Shown here: positions 36,473-47,100 of the stretch, one piece after another
How the letters are laid out: every line of letters begins with the position of its first letter
How positions within the stretch are numbered: position 1 is the first letter of the stretch
NCBI RefSeq assembly: GCF_947493425.1
Contig: NZ_CANLRP010000001.1
Coordinates: forward strand, 124,001-188,000
DNA from: an uncultured Microscilla sp.
Lineage (GTDB): Bacteria; Bacteroidota; Bacteroidia; Cytophagales; Microscillaceae
Direction: 5' to 3'
Length of the DNA stretch: 64,000 nucleotides
Position numbers and translations under genes: made by a program
Notes under the pieces: model-generated
Seen by the model: only the letters and a program-made list of their open reading frames with translations
Told to the model about the DNA's origin: nothing
The model's database searches: none

Positions 36473-37245
36473 TGATAGTATATAAGACACAAGAAGAAAT
36501 CGAGCTGATTCGACAAAGTGCTCAAATCTTGGGTAAAGCACACGCCGAAGTAGCAAAAATGATTCAACCTGGAGTCTCAACTATTGCTTTGGACAAGAGA
36601 GCTGAAGAATTTATTAGAGATAATAAAGGAGAGCCTTCATTTAAAGGATATAATAGTTTTCCAGCATCCTTGTGCATTTCTGTTAATGATGCCGTAGTTC
36701 ATGGTATTCCAGATAAGTATGAGTTGAAGGAAGGAGATATTATATCTATTGATTGTGGAGTTTTTCTTAATGGCTTTCATAGTGACAGTGCTTATACTTA
36801 CCCAATAGGAGACGTAAGCGCTGACATTAGAAAACTTCTAAAAGTAACAAAAGAGTCTTTGGATATTGGTATCCAGCACGCCTTGGCTGGCTCCAGAGTT
36901 GGAGATATTAGCTACTCTATTCAAAAACACGTAGAAAAAAACGGGTTTTCGGTTATCAGAGAGTTAGTAGGACATGGCGTAGGTCGTTCTTTGCATGAAT
37001 CTCCAGAAGTTCCAAATTTTGGGAAAAGAGGGAGAGGAGCTAAATTAAAAGAAGGGCTGGTTATTGCTATTGAGCCAATGGTTAATCTAGGAAAACGAAA
37101 TGTGGTTCAAAGTAATGATGGCTGGACAATAAAAACATCTGATCATAGTCCATCAGCACACTATGAACATACAATAGCCATTAATAATGGTAAGTGTGAT
37201 GTTTTGACAACATTTGAATATATAGAAGAAGTTTTCAAAATATAG
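36472..37245 (+). CDS. map: methionine aminopeptidase type I
   Basis: 257 residues. Removes the N-terminal Met of new proteins. Metal ligands in 'IISIDCGVFLNGFHSDSAYT' (two Asp), 'GHGVGRSLHESPEVPNF' (His), 'AIEPMV' (Glu) and 'HYEHTIAI' (Glu); substrate His in 'NDAVVHGIP'. No N-terminal zinc-finger, as usual for bacteria. Confidence 0.97.
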   Translation: MIVYKTQEEIELIRQSAQILGKAHAEVAKMIQPGVSTIALDKRAEEFIRDNKGEPSFKGYNSFPASLCISVNDAVVHGIPDKYELKEGDIISIDCGVFLNGFHSDSAYTYPIGDVSADIRKLLKVTKESLDIGIQHALAGSRVGDISYSIQKHVEKNGFSVIRELVGHGVGRSLHESPEVPNFGKRGRGAKLKEGLVIAIEPMVNLGKRNVVQSNDGWTIKTSDHSPSAHYEHTIAINNGKCDVLTTFEYIEEVFKI

Positions 37246-37248
37246 ATA

Positions 37249-37467
37249 ATGGCAAAACAACCATCCATAGAACAAGACGGTGTAATAACAGAAGCCCTTT
37301 CTAACGCAATGTTTCGCGTAGAGTTGCAAAATGGCCACGAAGTTATTGCCCATATCTCTGGTAAAATGAGAATGAATTACATTAAGATTTTGCCAGGTGA
37401 TAAAGTAAAACTGGAGATGTCTCCTTATGATTTAAGTAAGGGACGTATTGTATATCGATACAAATAA
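37249..37467 (+). CDS. infA: translation initiation factor IF-1
   Basis: 72 residues, S1-like OB fold: '[20 protein letters not shown]', '[20 protein letters not shown]', '[20 protein letters not shown]'. Standard length and place. Confidence 0.97.
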   Translation: MAKQPSIEQDGVITEALSNAMFRVELQNGHEVIAHISGKMRMNYIKILPGDKVKLEMSPYDLSKGRIVYRYK

Positions 37468-37473
37468 AGAGAT

Positions 37474-37590
37474 ATGAAAGTTAAAGCATCAGTAAAAAAA
37501 CGTAGCGCTGATTGCAAAATTATCAGACGCAAAGGTAAAGTTTACGTGATTAATAAAAAGAATCCGAGGTTTAAACAACGACAAGGATAA
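37474..37590 (+). CDS. rpmJ: 50S ribosomal protein L36, zinc-free form
   Basis: 38 residues. Begins '[20 protein letters not shown]' and ends 'NPRFKQRQG'. Of the four zinc ligands of the C+ form (Cys, Cys, Cys, His) only one Cys (residue 14) remains; Ser11, Asn and Phe stand at the others. So it is the C-minus type. The stop TAA shares its last base with the rpsM ATG. Confidence 0.95.
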   Translation: MKVKASVKKRSADCKIIRRKGKVYVINKKNPRFKQRQG

Positions 37591-37967
37591 TGGCTAGATT
37601 AGCAGGAGTAGACATCCCTGACAAAAAAAGGGGAGAAGTAAGTTTGACTTATATTTACGGCATTGGTCTTAGCACAGCTCGTACTATTTTAGAGAGAGCT
37701 GGAATTGACCGCAATAAGAAAGTAATTGACTGGACAGATGAAGAGTCTAATGAGATTCGAAGTATCATCAGCTCTGAGTACAAAGTTGAAGGTGCTCTTA
37801 AGTCTGAAGTACAGTTGAGCATCAAGCGATTGATGGATATTGGATGTTACCGTGGCATTCGTCACCGTAAAGGGCTTCCATTGCGAGGACAAAAGACTAA
37901 GAATAACTCTCGTACTCGCAAAGGTAAACGTAAAACTGTTGCCAATAAGAAAAAAGCGACTAAATAA
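37590..37967 (+). CDS. rpsM: 30S ribosomal protein S13
   Basis: 125 residues. '[20 protein letters not shown]', '[13 protein letters not shown]' and '[20 protein letters not shown]' are standard. Overlaps the rpmJ stop by one base. Confidence 0.97.
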   Translation: MARLAGVDIPDKKRGEVSLTYIYGIGLSTARTILERAGIDRNKKVIDWTDEESNEIRSIISSEYKVEGALKSEVQLSIKRLMDIGCYRGIRHRKGLPLRGQKTKNNSRTRKGKRKTVANKKKATK

Positions 37968-38017
37968 TCAATAAGCTGAAGCTGTTAATTTAATAGTCGT
38001 TTATAGAGAAAAGAGTT

Positions 38018-38410
38018 ATGAGTCAAAAAAGAAAAGACAAAGCTAAAAAGCGAGTTGTAAATGTAGAGGCGGTAGGACAAGTTCATATCAGAGCCTCTTT
38101 TAATAATATCATTATTTCAATTACCAACTCTACAGGACAAGTTATTTCTTGGGCATCTGCTGGTAAAATGGGATTTAGAGGTTCTAAAAAGAACACTCCT
38201 TATGCTGCGCAAGTAGCTGCCAAAAACTGTGCAGAAGTTGCACATGGTTTGGGTATGAGAAAGGCAGAGGTTTTTGTAAAAGGACCTGGTTCAGGACGTG
38301 AATCTGCTATTAGAACTATACAAAACATAGGTATTGAAATAACTGCGATTAAAGATGTTACACCATTGCCTCATAATGGATGTAGACCTGCAAAACGCAG
38401 AAGAGTATAA
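38018..38410 (+). CDS. rpsK: 30S ribosomal protein S11
   Basis: 130 residues. '[20 protein letters not shown]', '[20 protein letters not shown]' and '[18 protein letters not shown]' identify S11. Confidence 0.97.
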   Translation: MSQKRKDKAKKRVVNVEAVGQVHIRASFNNIIISITNSTGQVISWASAGKMGFRGSKKNTPYAAQVAAKNCAEVAHGLGMRKAEVFVKGPGSGRESAIRTIQNIGIEITAIKDVTPLPHNGCRPAKRRRV

Positions 38411-38445
38411 TGAGGGTTTGTATAATCACTGAGAAAGAGTAGAAA

Positions 38446-39048
38446 ATGGCTAGATATAGAGGTCCAAAATCAAAAATTTCAAGAAAGTTTGGAGAGCCTA
38501 TTATGGGTCCAAGCAAAGCCCTTCAAAAGAAGGCTTACCCTCCAGGACAACACGGAAAAGGTAGACGTAAGAAGCAGTCTGAATATGCAATTCAGCTTCA
38601 GGCGAAGCAAAAAGTAAAGTATATTTATGGTGTGCTTGAGCGTCAGTTTGCAAATTTATTTGATAAAGCTGCCGGTAAACAAGGAATCACAGGTGAAAAC
38701 TTGTTGAAGTTCTTGGAGGCTCGTTTAGATAATACTGTGTATCGTTTAGGAATTGCTCCTACTCGTAGAGCTGCCAGACAATTAGTTATCCACAAACATA
38801 TCACTGTAAATGGTGAAGTGGCTAACGTGCCTTCTTATTCATTAAAACCAGGTGATATTGTTGGAGTTCGTGAGAAATCTAAATCTTTAGAGGTTGTTAC
38901 CGAAAGTTTGATGAGCAACAGCAAGCGATTTAACTGGCTTGAGTGGGATAGCACAATGATGGCTGGTAAGTTTTTGAGCTACCCTGAACGTGATCAAATT
39001 CCTGAGAAGGTTCAAGAGCAGTTGATTGTTGAACTTTACTCTAAGTAA
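38446..39048 (+). CDS. rpsD: 30S ribosomal protein S4, zinc-free type
   Basis: 200 residues. '[17 protein letters not shown]' start without the N-terminal Cys cluster, S4 RNA-binding domain '[20 protein letters not shown]'. In E. coli S4 represses the alpha operon. Confidence 0.97.
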   Translation: MARYRGPKSKISRKFGEPIMGPSKALQKKAYPPGQHGKGRRKKQSEYAIQLQAKQKVKYIYGVLERQFANLFDKAAGKQGITGENLLKFLEARLDNTVYRLGIAPTRRAARQLVIHKHITVNGEVANVPSYSLKPGDIVGVREKSKSLEVVTESLMSNSKRFNWLEWDSTMMAGKFLSYPERDQIPEKVQEQLIVELYSK

Positions 39049-39056
39049 TATTTTGT

Positions 39057-39112
39057 GGCGATTTTTCGCCGTTCTATACCCTTGATTACATAACATTCAT
39101 AAATTCAGGAGG
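39057..39112 (+). promoter_or_regulatory. rpoA leader: hairpin and full Shine-Dalgarno
   Basis: In the 71-base rpsD-rpoA gap, GGCGA (39057-39061) pairs with TCGCC (39066-39070), and AGGAGG (39107-39112) stands 7 bases before the rpoA ATG at 39120. A complete Shine-Dalgarno is rare in Bacteroidota, whose ribosomes largely hide the anti-SD; none of the other genes of this operon shows one. Confidence 0.75.
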
Positions 39113-39119
39113 ACACAAA

Positions 39120-40109
39120 ATGTCATTATTAACCTTTCAAATACCAGAAAAAGTTGTAATGGATAAAACTACCGATTTTCACGGTATGTTTGAGTTTAAA
39201 CCATTAGAGCCTGGTTTTGGTGTAACTGTCGGAAACGCGATACGACGAGTTTTGCTATCTTCATTAGAAGGATATGCAATTACTTGTATCAGAATACCGG
39301 GGGTGCAGCATGAGTTTTCATCCATCAAAGGAGTAATGCAAGATGTTGCAGAGATTATTTTGAACCTGAAAAAAGTACGTTTCAAAAAGATTTCTGAGAA
39401 CGTTGACAGCAAGATAGTGGTGGAGGTGAGTAATCAAGAGACGTTAACGGCTGGTGATATAGGAAAATTTACTTCCTCTTTCGAAATTTTAAACCCTGAT
39501 TTGGTTATTTGTAACCTTGATGAATCAGTTGATTTAGAGGTAGAGCTCTATATTGAAAAAGGAAGAGGATATGTATCTTCTGAAGATCAAAAGTTGCCAG
39601 ATGCAGCTATTGGTCATATTCCTATAGATTCAATCTTTACTCCAATAAAGAACGTGCGTTACGCTGTTGAAAATACAAGGGTTGAACAGAGAACTGACTA
39701 CGAAAAATTGTTGTTAGATATTCAAACTGATGGGTCTATTCACCCAGAAGAAGCTTTGAAAGGAGCTGCGAATATTCTTATTCAGCATTTCATGTTATTC
39801 TCTGATCAAAATATTATACTTGAAACAGCTAAGAAGGAAGAAGTTCAAGAGGTTGATGAGCATTTCTTACATATGCGTAAGTTGCTTAAAACACCAATTA
39901 GTGACTTAGATCTTTCGGTAAGAGCGTATAATTGTTTGAAATCTGCGGATATTAGAACATTGGGTGATTTAGTGAAATTGGACATTGCCGATATGATGAA
40001 ATTCCGAAACTTTGGTAAGAAATCTCTTACTGAGTTGGAACAACTAGTTGCTGAGAAGGGATTGTCGTTTGGCATGGACGTATCGAAGTATAAACTTGAC
40101 GAAGAATAA
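39120..40109 (+). CDS. rpoA: RNA polymerase alpha subunit
   Basis: 329 residues. N-terminal dimerisation domain ('[20 protein letters not shown]', '[11 protein letters not shown]') and C-terminal alpha-CTD with helix-hairpin-helix ('[20 protein letters not shown]', '[20 protein letters not shown]'). The alpha-CTD contacts UP elements and activators. The start is fixed by the strong Shine-Dalgarno. Confidence 0.98.
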   Translation: MSLLTFQIPEKVVMDKTTDFHGMFEFKPLEPGFGVTVGNAIRRVLLSSLEGYAITCIRIPGVQHEFSSIKGVMQDVAEIILNLKKVRFKKISENVDSKIVVEVSNQETLTAGDIGKFTSSFEILNPDLVICNLDESVDLEVELYIEKGRGYVSSEDQKLPDAAIGHIPIDSIFTPIKNVRYAVENTRVEQRTDYEKLLLDIQTDGSIHPEEALKGAANILIQHFMLFSDQNIILETAKKEEVQEVDEHFLHMRKLLKTPISDLDLSVRAYNCLKSADIRTLGDLVKLDIADMMKFRNFGKKSLTELEQLVAEKGLSFGMDVSKYKLDEE

Positions 40110-40111
40110 AG

Positions 40112-40633
40112 ATGAGACATAGAAAGGGATTCAATCATTTGGGAAGAACTGCCCCACACAGAAAGGCAATGCTTTCCAATATGGCGTCTTCTTTAATTTT
40201 GCATAAACGAATTAAAACTACAGTTGCCAAGGCAAAAGCATTACGTCAGTATGTAGAGCCTCTTTTAACAAAGGCTAAGAATGACAATATGCATTCTCGT
40301 CGTGTAGTGTTTTCTTATTTGCAGGATAAAGAATCTGTAAAAGAATTGTTTGACGAAGTTGCTGATAAGATTTCTAATAGAAACGGTGGTTATACCCGCA
40401 TTATTAAATTGGGTAACCGTTTGGGTGACAACGCTGAGATGTGTTTGATAGAGTTAGTTGATTATAACGAAACCTATCAGCCTGAAGCAAAAGCCAAGAA
40501 ACCTAAAACTCGTCGTAGCCGTCGTGGAGGTGGTAAGAAGAATACAGAAAATACTCCAGACACAGATGCTAAAGTAGAAGATAAAGCGCCTGAGAACAAA
40601 TCTGAGGATGCTAAAGGTGACGATAAGGAATAA
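40112..40633 (+). CDS. rplQ: 50S ribosomal protein L17 with long tail
   Basis: 173 residues. Core 1-125: '[20 protein letters not shown]', '[19 protein letters not shown]', '[20 protein letters not shown]'. A 48-residue tail, first basic then acidic, is added as in many Bacteroidota. Last gene of the superoperon, followed by a terminator. Confidence 0.97.
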   Translation: MRHRKGFNHLGRTAPHRKAMLSNMASSLILHKRIKTTVAKAKALRQYVEPLLTKAKNDNMHSRRVVFSYLQDKESVKELFDEVADKISNRNGGYTRIIKLGNRLGDNAEMCLIELVDYNETYQPEAKAKKPKTRRSRRGGGKKNTENTPDTDAKVEDKAPENKSEDAKGDDKE

Positions 40634-40663
40634 TAGCATTTATCTGGTTCATATAAAATTTAT

Positions 40664-40693
40664 AGGATTAAACTGCGGTTTAATCCTTTTTTG
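40664..40693 (+). terminator. terminator of the ribosomal superoperon
   Basis: AGGATTAAAC (40664-40673) pairs perfectly with GTTTAATCCT (40678-40687), loop TGCG, then TTTTT. Confidence 0.9.
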
Positions 40694-40728
40694 CTTTAGT
40701 ACTTTTATTAAAATTAGTTGAAACTGAT

Positions 40729-41736
40729 ATGTGGTTTGAAAAATTAACAGGTTTCAAAGAAGAGTCACCTAATCAGGTAAGAGCAAACCTTCAAATGAAA
40801 GGCAATACTTTGACCTCTTTGGTAAATGGTAGAAGCTGGAACTTTGGTAGGTTGGAAATACCACGGTTAGAAAGTTTAAGAGAAACAGCTTTAGTCATTG
40901 TAAAGAGACTACCCTCACAAGGCATCAAGGTGGCAGAGATAGTTGGTAATGTGCAGGTTTTTCATAAACAGAAAGAAAATCAAGGGGCTTTGTTTCAGGC
41001 TGCTTCACAGTTTAACTTGCTTGAGATGGTGGGGCCTGGGGTAGTCCCAGAAAGAGGAATAGGTATTTATTCACTTGATCATACCCAAGGACCCGCTTGT
41101 GCTATTGCTTGTGGGGCAGGTACTATTTATCGAAACTATTTCGTTGAAGTAAATGGGCAAATCGGTCAAACTAGAGGACATCAGATTGATTGTTTGGAAG
41201 ATGTAGGAGATGCCTTACAAAATGAAGATGATAAACTCTGGACAATGCGGAATGGCTATGCCTTGGCTAACAAGCAAGGATTAAAAAATATAACACAGCA
41301 GATAAAAGCCTTAGATGCGACTGGTTATGAAGCTTTGAAAGGAAAGCTAAAAATTGGGTTGCAGTGGGATACAGAAGTAACAATTGACGACAATGCTCAA
41401 AGAGTGGCGCAGGCGTATTGTTCTGCGTTACCTGTGGCGTACTCCTTATTAGATGAGAGTTTGTGGGAGGCTTTTGCCCGATTGGTATTAGAGGCTACCT
41501 ATGAAGCAACCTTGGCAGCAGGTGTGATCAATTTAGAGCAAACAGGGTGTAACAAGGTTTTTCTTACACTAGTGGGAGGCGGTGCTTTTGGTAATGACAC
41601 GGTTTGGATAACTGACGCTATAAAGCAAGCCATTAGGAAGTTTGAAAATACAGGCTTAGATATTGGGATAGTAAGTTATGGTAGATCGAGTTCGCGAGTA
41701 AAACGATTGGTTAATGAAATAAGCCAAGGAGAGTAA
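40729..41736 (+). CDS. conserved protein of unknown function
   Basis: 335 residues, cytoplasmic, no named family that I can assign. It looks strongly conserved: 'GNTLTSLVNGRSWNFGRLEI', 'AASQFNLLEMVGPGVVPERG', 'IYSLDHTQGPACAIACGAGT', 'KLWTMRNGYALA' and 'FLTLVGGGAFGNDTVWITDA' are dense runs of Gly, Asn, Asp and aromatic residues like an active-site region. The last stretch (G-G-G-x-F-G-N) recalls the macro domain loop region, which could mean ADP-ribose or nucleotide binding; this is a guess from one motif. It follows the rplQ terminator and is separated from thyA by 104 bases. Confidence 0.75.
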   Translation: MWFEKLTGFKEESPNQVRANLQMKGNTLTSLVNGRSWNFGRLEIPRLESLRETALVIVKRLPSQGIKVAEIVGNVQVFHKQKENQGALFQAASQFNLLEMVGPGVVPERGIGIYSLDHTQGPACAIACGAGTIYRNYFVEVNGQIGQTRGHQIDCLEDVGDALQNEDDKLWTMRNGYALANKQGLKNITQQIKALDATGYEALKGKLKIGLQWDTEVTIDDNAQRVAQAYCSALPVAYSLLDESLWEAFARLVLEATYEATLAAGVINLEQTGCNKVFLTLVGGGAFGNDTVWITDAIKQAIRKFENTGLDIGIVSYGRSSSRVKRLVNEISQGE

Positions 41737-41840
41737 AAATGTAATTTTGAGCGATACATTTGACAGTTTTAGAGAGAGGAATAGCAATATATAAAGTTTT
41801 TGATTTGCTTGATGAAAGCAAGCTATAGAAAGAAAGAATC

Positions 41841-42635
41841 ATGCAGCAATATACAGATTTGGTACAGCACGTATTGGAAAATGGCGTGTGTAAGGGTGAC
41901 AGAACTGGAACAGGTACATTAAGCGTTTTTGGGTATCAAATGCGTTTTAATCTGGCAGATGGTTTTCCTTTGGTAACTACCAAAAAAATACATTTACGGT
42001 CGGTTATTCATGAGCTTTTGTGGTTTTTGAAGGGTGATACCAATATACGCTATTTGCAAGACAATGGAGTGACTATTTGGGATGAGTGGGCTGATGATGA
42101 CGGGAACTTAGGGTCGGTATATGGAGCTCAATGGAGAAGCTGGCAAGCTGCAACTGGTGAAACGGTTGACCAGATTACTAATTTGATTGATCAAATTAAG
42201 CGAAATCCCAATTCGCGCCGCCTGATGGTAAGTGCGTGGAACGTGGGCGAAATAGATAAAATGGCCTTACCGCCTTGTCATACTATGTTTCAGTTTTATG
42301 TAGCTGAGGATAAGCTATCGTGTCAGTTGTATCAACGAAGCGCGGATATAGGGCTAGGAGTTCCGTTTAATATTGCATCTTATGCTTTATTATTAGAAAT
42401 GGTTGCCCAGGTTACTGGCCTAAAGGCTGGCGAGTTTATCCATACTTTTGGTGATGCTCATATCTATGCTAACCACGAAAAGGCGCTACGTGAACAAATT
42501 CAGCGTAAACCTTATGCTTTACCACGACTTGAGTTAAACAGTGAGGTAAAAGACCTGTTTAAGTTTACCTATGAAGATATTAAGGTGATAGATTATCAAT
42601 ATCATCCAATGATAAAATTACCAGTAGCTGTATAA
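41841..42635 (+). CDS. thyA: thymidylate synthase
   Basis: 264 residues, exactly the usual length. Methylates dUMP to dTMP using methylene-tetrahydrofolate. '[19 protein letters not shown]', '[20 protein letters not shown]', catalytic Cys in '[12 protein letters not shown]' (near residue 146) and '[20 protein letters not shown]' are present. folA, often adjacent in other bacteria, is not here. Confidence 0.97.
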   Translation: MQQYTDLVQHVLENGVCKGDRTGTGTLSVFGYQMRFNLADGFPLVTTKKIHLRSVIHELLWFLKGDTNIRYLQDNGVTIWDEWADDDGNLGSVYGAQWRSWQAATGETVDQITNLIDQIKRNPNSRRLMVSAWNVGEIDKMALPPCHTMFQFYVAEDKLSCQLYQRSADIGLGVPFNIASYALLLEMVAQVTGLKAGEFIHTFGDAHIYANHEKALREQIQRKPYALPRLELNSEVKDLFKFTYEDIKVIDYQYHPMIKLPVAV

Positions 42636-42830
42636 TATATAAATAGGGTTTGGTTACCTTAATGGCAGGTTTTCGGTAAAATAGTTGTTTAGTAGATGTC
42701 CCGACCATATTTTTTATCCGGATGGGGTTACTATGCTAAAAAAATCTTATAAAGGTTTTATTTATCATTCGTGATTATTTTTTAAGTTTGTTACTGATAA
42801 CATTATCTTAATTCTAAAATGGCTTAGACT

Positions 42831-43739
42831 ATGAATTTGAAAAAACTACTTCAAACTAAATACATCCTGGTAGTACTAACTGTGTCGTTGTATGCTTGTG
42901 GTGGCTCTAAGGAGGGTAAAAATGGCAATGCAGATACTGGGAAGGATACTGCCAAAAACATTGTAAATGATATTAAAGAACAGAATAAAAAGGTACTGAC
43001 TAAAATTCCCGAGCCTTCTGAAATTCCATATATGATTAAACAAACGGGAGCAGAGTTTGACCCTAAACTCGCTAACTCTCCTGCTTCAAGTGATAAATAC
43101 AAGACAACTAACAGTAAAGCTGCGTTGAACTTGGGTGTTTATGCTACTGATCTGGGGTATATGGTGATTTATGACAAAGTACAAAATGCCATTGATTATA
43201 TGAATGCTACTCAAGGTTTGGCTGATAAATTGGGCATTGCTGGGGCTTTTTCACCTGCTACTGTGAAGCGTTTTAAGGATAACCTTTCAAGCATTGATTC
43301 ATTGACTAAGATTATCAATGAGTCGATGAAGAAATCGGATGATTACCTGAAAAGCGAAGAACGAAATGATATTGCAGCGTTGATTTTTACAGGGAGTTTT
43401 CTTGAAGGTTTGTTTGTGGCAACAGAGCTTGTGGCTAACTACCCTAAAGATGAGTTGCCAGAAGAAGCTCGTATTCAGGTTTTAGTAGGCTTGGTAAGAG
43501 AAGTTATTAAACAAAAAGTGCCTTTGGGTGAGTTGATCAAAGCTTTGAAAGCCTTGAACGATAAGCCTGCCGATGTAAATAAATTAGTAACTGATTTGGA
43601 AGAGTTATATAAGATTTACGAAGATTTGAATATGGAAGAGAAGATCAGAAAAAACAAAGGCGACTTGATTTTGTCTGATAAATCATTGATTGGTATTACT
43701 AAAAAAGTAAATGCTATAAGGGCAGACATAGTAAACTAA
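42831..43739 (+). CDS. lipoprotein, unknown function
   Basis: 302 residues with a lipoprotein signal: 'KYILVVLTVSLYACGGSK', lipobox L-Y-A-C and acylated Cys at residue 23. The mature part is mostly helical, with 'NLGVYATDLGYMVIYDKVQN', 'ALIFTGSFLEGLFVATELVA' and Lys/Asp-rich helices, as in other Bacteroidota surface or periplasmic lipoproteins of unknown role. No Asp/Glu run after the Cys to settle surface export. A terminator follows, so it is probably its own unit. Confidence 0.8.
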   Translation: MNLKKLLQTKYILVVLTVSLYACGGSKEGKNGNADTGKDTAKNIVNDIKEQNKKVLTKIPEPSEIPYMIKQTGAEFDPKLANSPASSDKYKTTNSKAALNLGVYATDLGYMVIYDKVQNAIDYMNATQGLADKLGIAGAFSPATVKRFKDNLSSIDSLTKIINESMKKSDDYLKSEERNDIAALIFTGSFLEGLFVATELVANYPKDELPEEARIQVLVGLVREVIKQKVPLGELIKALKALNDKPADVNKLVTDLEELYKIYEDLNMEEKIRKNKGDLILSDKSLIGITKKVNAIRADIVN

Positions 43740-43790
43740 ATGAATTAGGTAAATGTTATTTTCCGCAAGGAAAACATAAGATAAATAACA

Positions 43791-43825
43791 AAAAAAGCAC
43801 GGGTCTTGTGATCGGTGCTTTTTTT
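43791..43825 (+). terminator. terminator after the lipoprotein gene
   Basis: AAAAAAGCAC (43791-43800) pairs with GTGCTTTTTT (43815-43824). The remaining 330 bases up to 44156 hold nothing else that I recognise. Confidence 0.75.
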
Positions 43826-44156
43826 GTGGTGGTGAGGAGCCTATGAAGATTTTTAGATTTGCGAAAAATATACGTAGGTATAAAAATTATTCAAGCTTTT
43901 TGCTATTTTTACAGAGTAAGAATAATAAATTTTGAGAATTAAATGACCTTATAGAAATAAGATACGTCAGTGTAAACTAATATTTTGCTGTTGGGCAAGG
44001 CAAAAATACTGTCTGATTTAGGTACACCGCTTTTTTGAAGTGGGCAACAAATAAGTATGTATAGTTTAACAAGCGTATGTTATTTGGTTAAGGTTGTTAA
44101 GCAGCTTTACTTATCTAAACTGATTAATTTAGGTAGGGATATAATTGTATTAAACT

Positions 44157-47100
44157 ATGAGTGAACCTGTTCTGAAGTCTATTATCCAATTAATGGCAAT
44201 ATCTGCAAGTGTTGATGGAGTTATATCGGCTTCGGAGAAAAGAGTAATTACAGATTTTATTCAAGAACAGTTAAGTGCTGAGGCGACTGATGCTTTTATT
44301 CAGTTGTTTAACGAGTATGCAGACATTGCATTGGCTGGGCATATCCAAACGATTAATATTTGTAAACGAATTAATGAAGAACTAAATCAAAAGCAAAAAA
44401 TTATTGTATTGTTTCACTTGTTGGAATTGGTAAATTCTGATGGAAACTTGCACAGTGATGAAAGTAACTTTATAGATGAAGTTGCCCAAGCTTTTAATAT
44501 AGATGAGCACGAGTACAGTATTATTAAGGCGTTTGTAATTGATGATGATGCGCTTAAGCTGGGTTTACAAAATATACTGATTATTAGTAGTCAAAAATTT
44601 GACAGTAAAATAAAACATGTACATCGACCTAATTTTAAATCATCGGTAGGCATTTTACGCATACCAAGTGTAGAAATGTATATGTTGAAGTATTTTGCGG
44701 GTGAAACAGATACCTACCTCAATGGCTTTTTGCTCAAAGATCGTCATATCTATACCTTCTCTAATGGCTCTTCTATTCGTGCCGACCTGATTGACCCTAT
44801 TTATTACAGTGATGTAGTCAGTAACTTTCTTCAAGAGCAAAACGTAGCACGTATTACCTTTGAAGCTTCGCATGTGTACTATACTTTTCGTGGAGGTAAA
44901 ATAGGCTTACGTGATATTAATGTGACCGAAGAGTCAGGAAAGTTGATAGGTATCATGGGGGCTAGTGGTTCTGGAAAGTCTACCCTAATCAATGTGTTGA
45001 ATGGCAATGAGGCACCTTTGGGGGGCAAGGTACTAATCAACGGAGTGGATATTCATGACAGTGAAGAAAAAAGCAAGATAAGGGGAGTAGTAGGTTATGT
45101 ACCCCAAGACGACTTGTTGATAGAAGAGCTTACAGTGTATCAAAACTTATATTATGCAGCAAAACTTTGCTTTGGACATTATCAAGAAGAAGAGATAGAT
45201 GAACTAGTGATAAAAACACTGGTGAGCTTGGGCTTACTGGAGGCTAAAAACCTAAAAGTAGGTAGCTCCATGGAAAAGATCATCAGTGGGGGACAACGCA
45301 AGCGTTTGAACATAGGATTGGAGTTGCTACGGGAACCTTCCATTTTATTTATAGATGAACCCACCTCTGGGTTGTCATCTAATGACTCTGAAAATATTCT
45401 TGACCTACTTAAAGAGCTTTCGCTGAAAGGTAAACTTATTTTTGTAGTGATTCATCAGCCTTCGTCTGACATTTTCAAAATGTTTGACAAACTCATTATA
45501 TTAGACGTAGGTGGGTATCAAATTTATTATGGTAATCCTATAGAGGCAGTCACCTATTTTAAAGACCTGGAAAACCTGATCAATAGCTCGCAGGGAGTGT
45601 GCCCCACCTGTGGTAATGTAAACCCTGAACAGATATTTAATATTATAGAAACTAAAATTGTAGATGAGTATGGACGTTATACTCCACAACGAAAAGTTTC
45701 ACCAACTCAATGGCATAAGTACTTCAAAGAACGAATATCGTTACCCAAAGTAGAGGCTATCAAAGAACCTCCCAAGAGCACGCTTCACTTACCTTCCCGT
45801 TTTCGTCAATTTATGATTTTTAGCTTTCGTGATATACTCGCTAAGCTAAGTAATGCTCAATATATGGCGATTGGCTTGCTGGAGGCACCGTTGCTTGCCG
45901 TAATACTGGCGTATATTGTACGGTTTTATAGGGTAGACCAAGAGACTGGGAATGGCTCGTATGTGTTTAGTGAAAACATGAATGTACCTGCGTATATTTT
46001 TATGAGTATTATTGTGGCATTGTTTATTGGGCTGACCATTAGTGCTGAAGAAATATTTAAAGATGCGAAGATACTCAAACGGGAGCGGTTTTTACACCTG
46101 AGCCATAGCAGTTATTTGTTTTCTAAAATCTTTATACTTTTTGCTTTTTCGGCTTATCAAACAATGACTTTTGTATTGGTAGGAGCGCTCATTCTGGGAA
46201 TCAAAGGCATGACCTTTACCTATTGGATGGTGCTGTTTTCTATTGCTTGCAATGCCAATATGATGGGGCTAAATATCTCTCGTACTTTTAACTCAGTCAT
46301 TACTATTTACATTCTAATTCCTTTACTTATTATCCCACAATTGATCTTAGGGGGAATTGTAGTAAAGTTTGAAAATGTTAACCCACAGTTGGCCTCTGAA
46401 AACAATGTGCCTTGGATCAGTGAGTTTATGGTGTCGCGTTGGTCATTTGAGGCACTTGCAGTCAGCCAGTTTAAAGATAACCCACACGAAAGAGGTTTTT
46501 ACGAGTATGATCACCAAATGGCAACTGCCGATTATAAAAAGGTGTATTTTATTCCTACGCTTGAGTCTAAACTATCGTATTGCCTTACCCATATCAAAGA
46601 CAATGATGACAAGGTCAGGAACAAAGTACAGAGAGACTTGAAAATATTGCGTAATGAAGTGGGTAAAGAACTGAAAAAAGTGCCAGGTATTCAGCTAAAA
46701 AAATACCCTGAATTAAGCTACGAAGGTTTTGATTTTGCCGTAGGCGAAGCTACCAAAGTGTATCTGAAAAAGCTAAGGTTGTATTATGTGCGTATGTATA
46801 ACAAAGCAAGCAAAGCCAAAGATAGGCTCATTCGTGAACGGACTAAAACTAAAGAAGGCAAAGCGGCTTTCTTAAGTTCGTTGAATCGCTACCACAACAA
46901 ACAAGTAGCAGACATGGTAAAAAACACTAGCAACCCATTACGTATTTCTGAGTCAGACGGCAAGCTTATTCAGCATATTTACCCTGTGTTTCAGGATCCC
47001 GACAATGTAAGTAATTTGTTGGACTTTAGGGCACACTTTTTTGCGCCCCGCAAACACTTTATGGGTTTTTATATAGATACACTTTGGTTTAACCTTGGGG

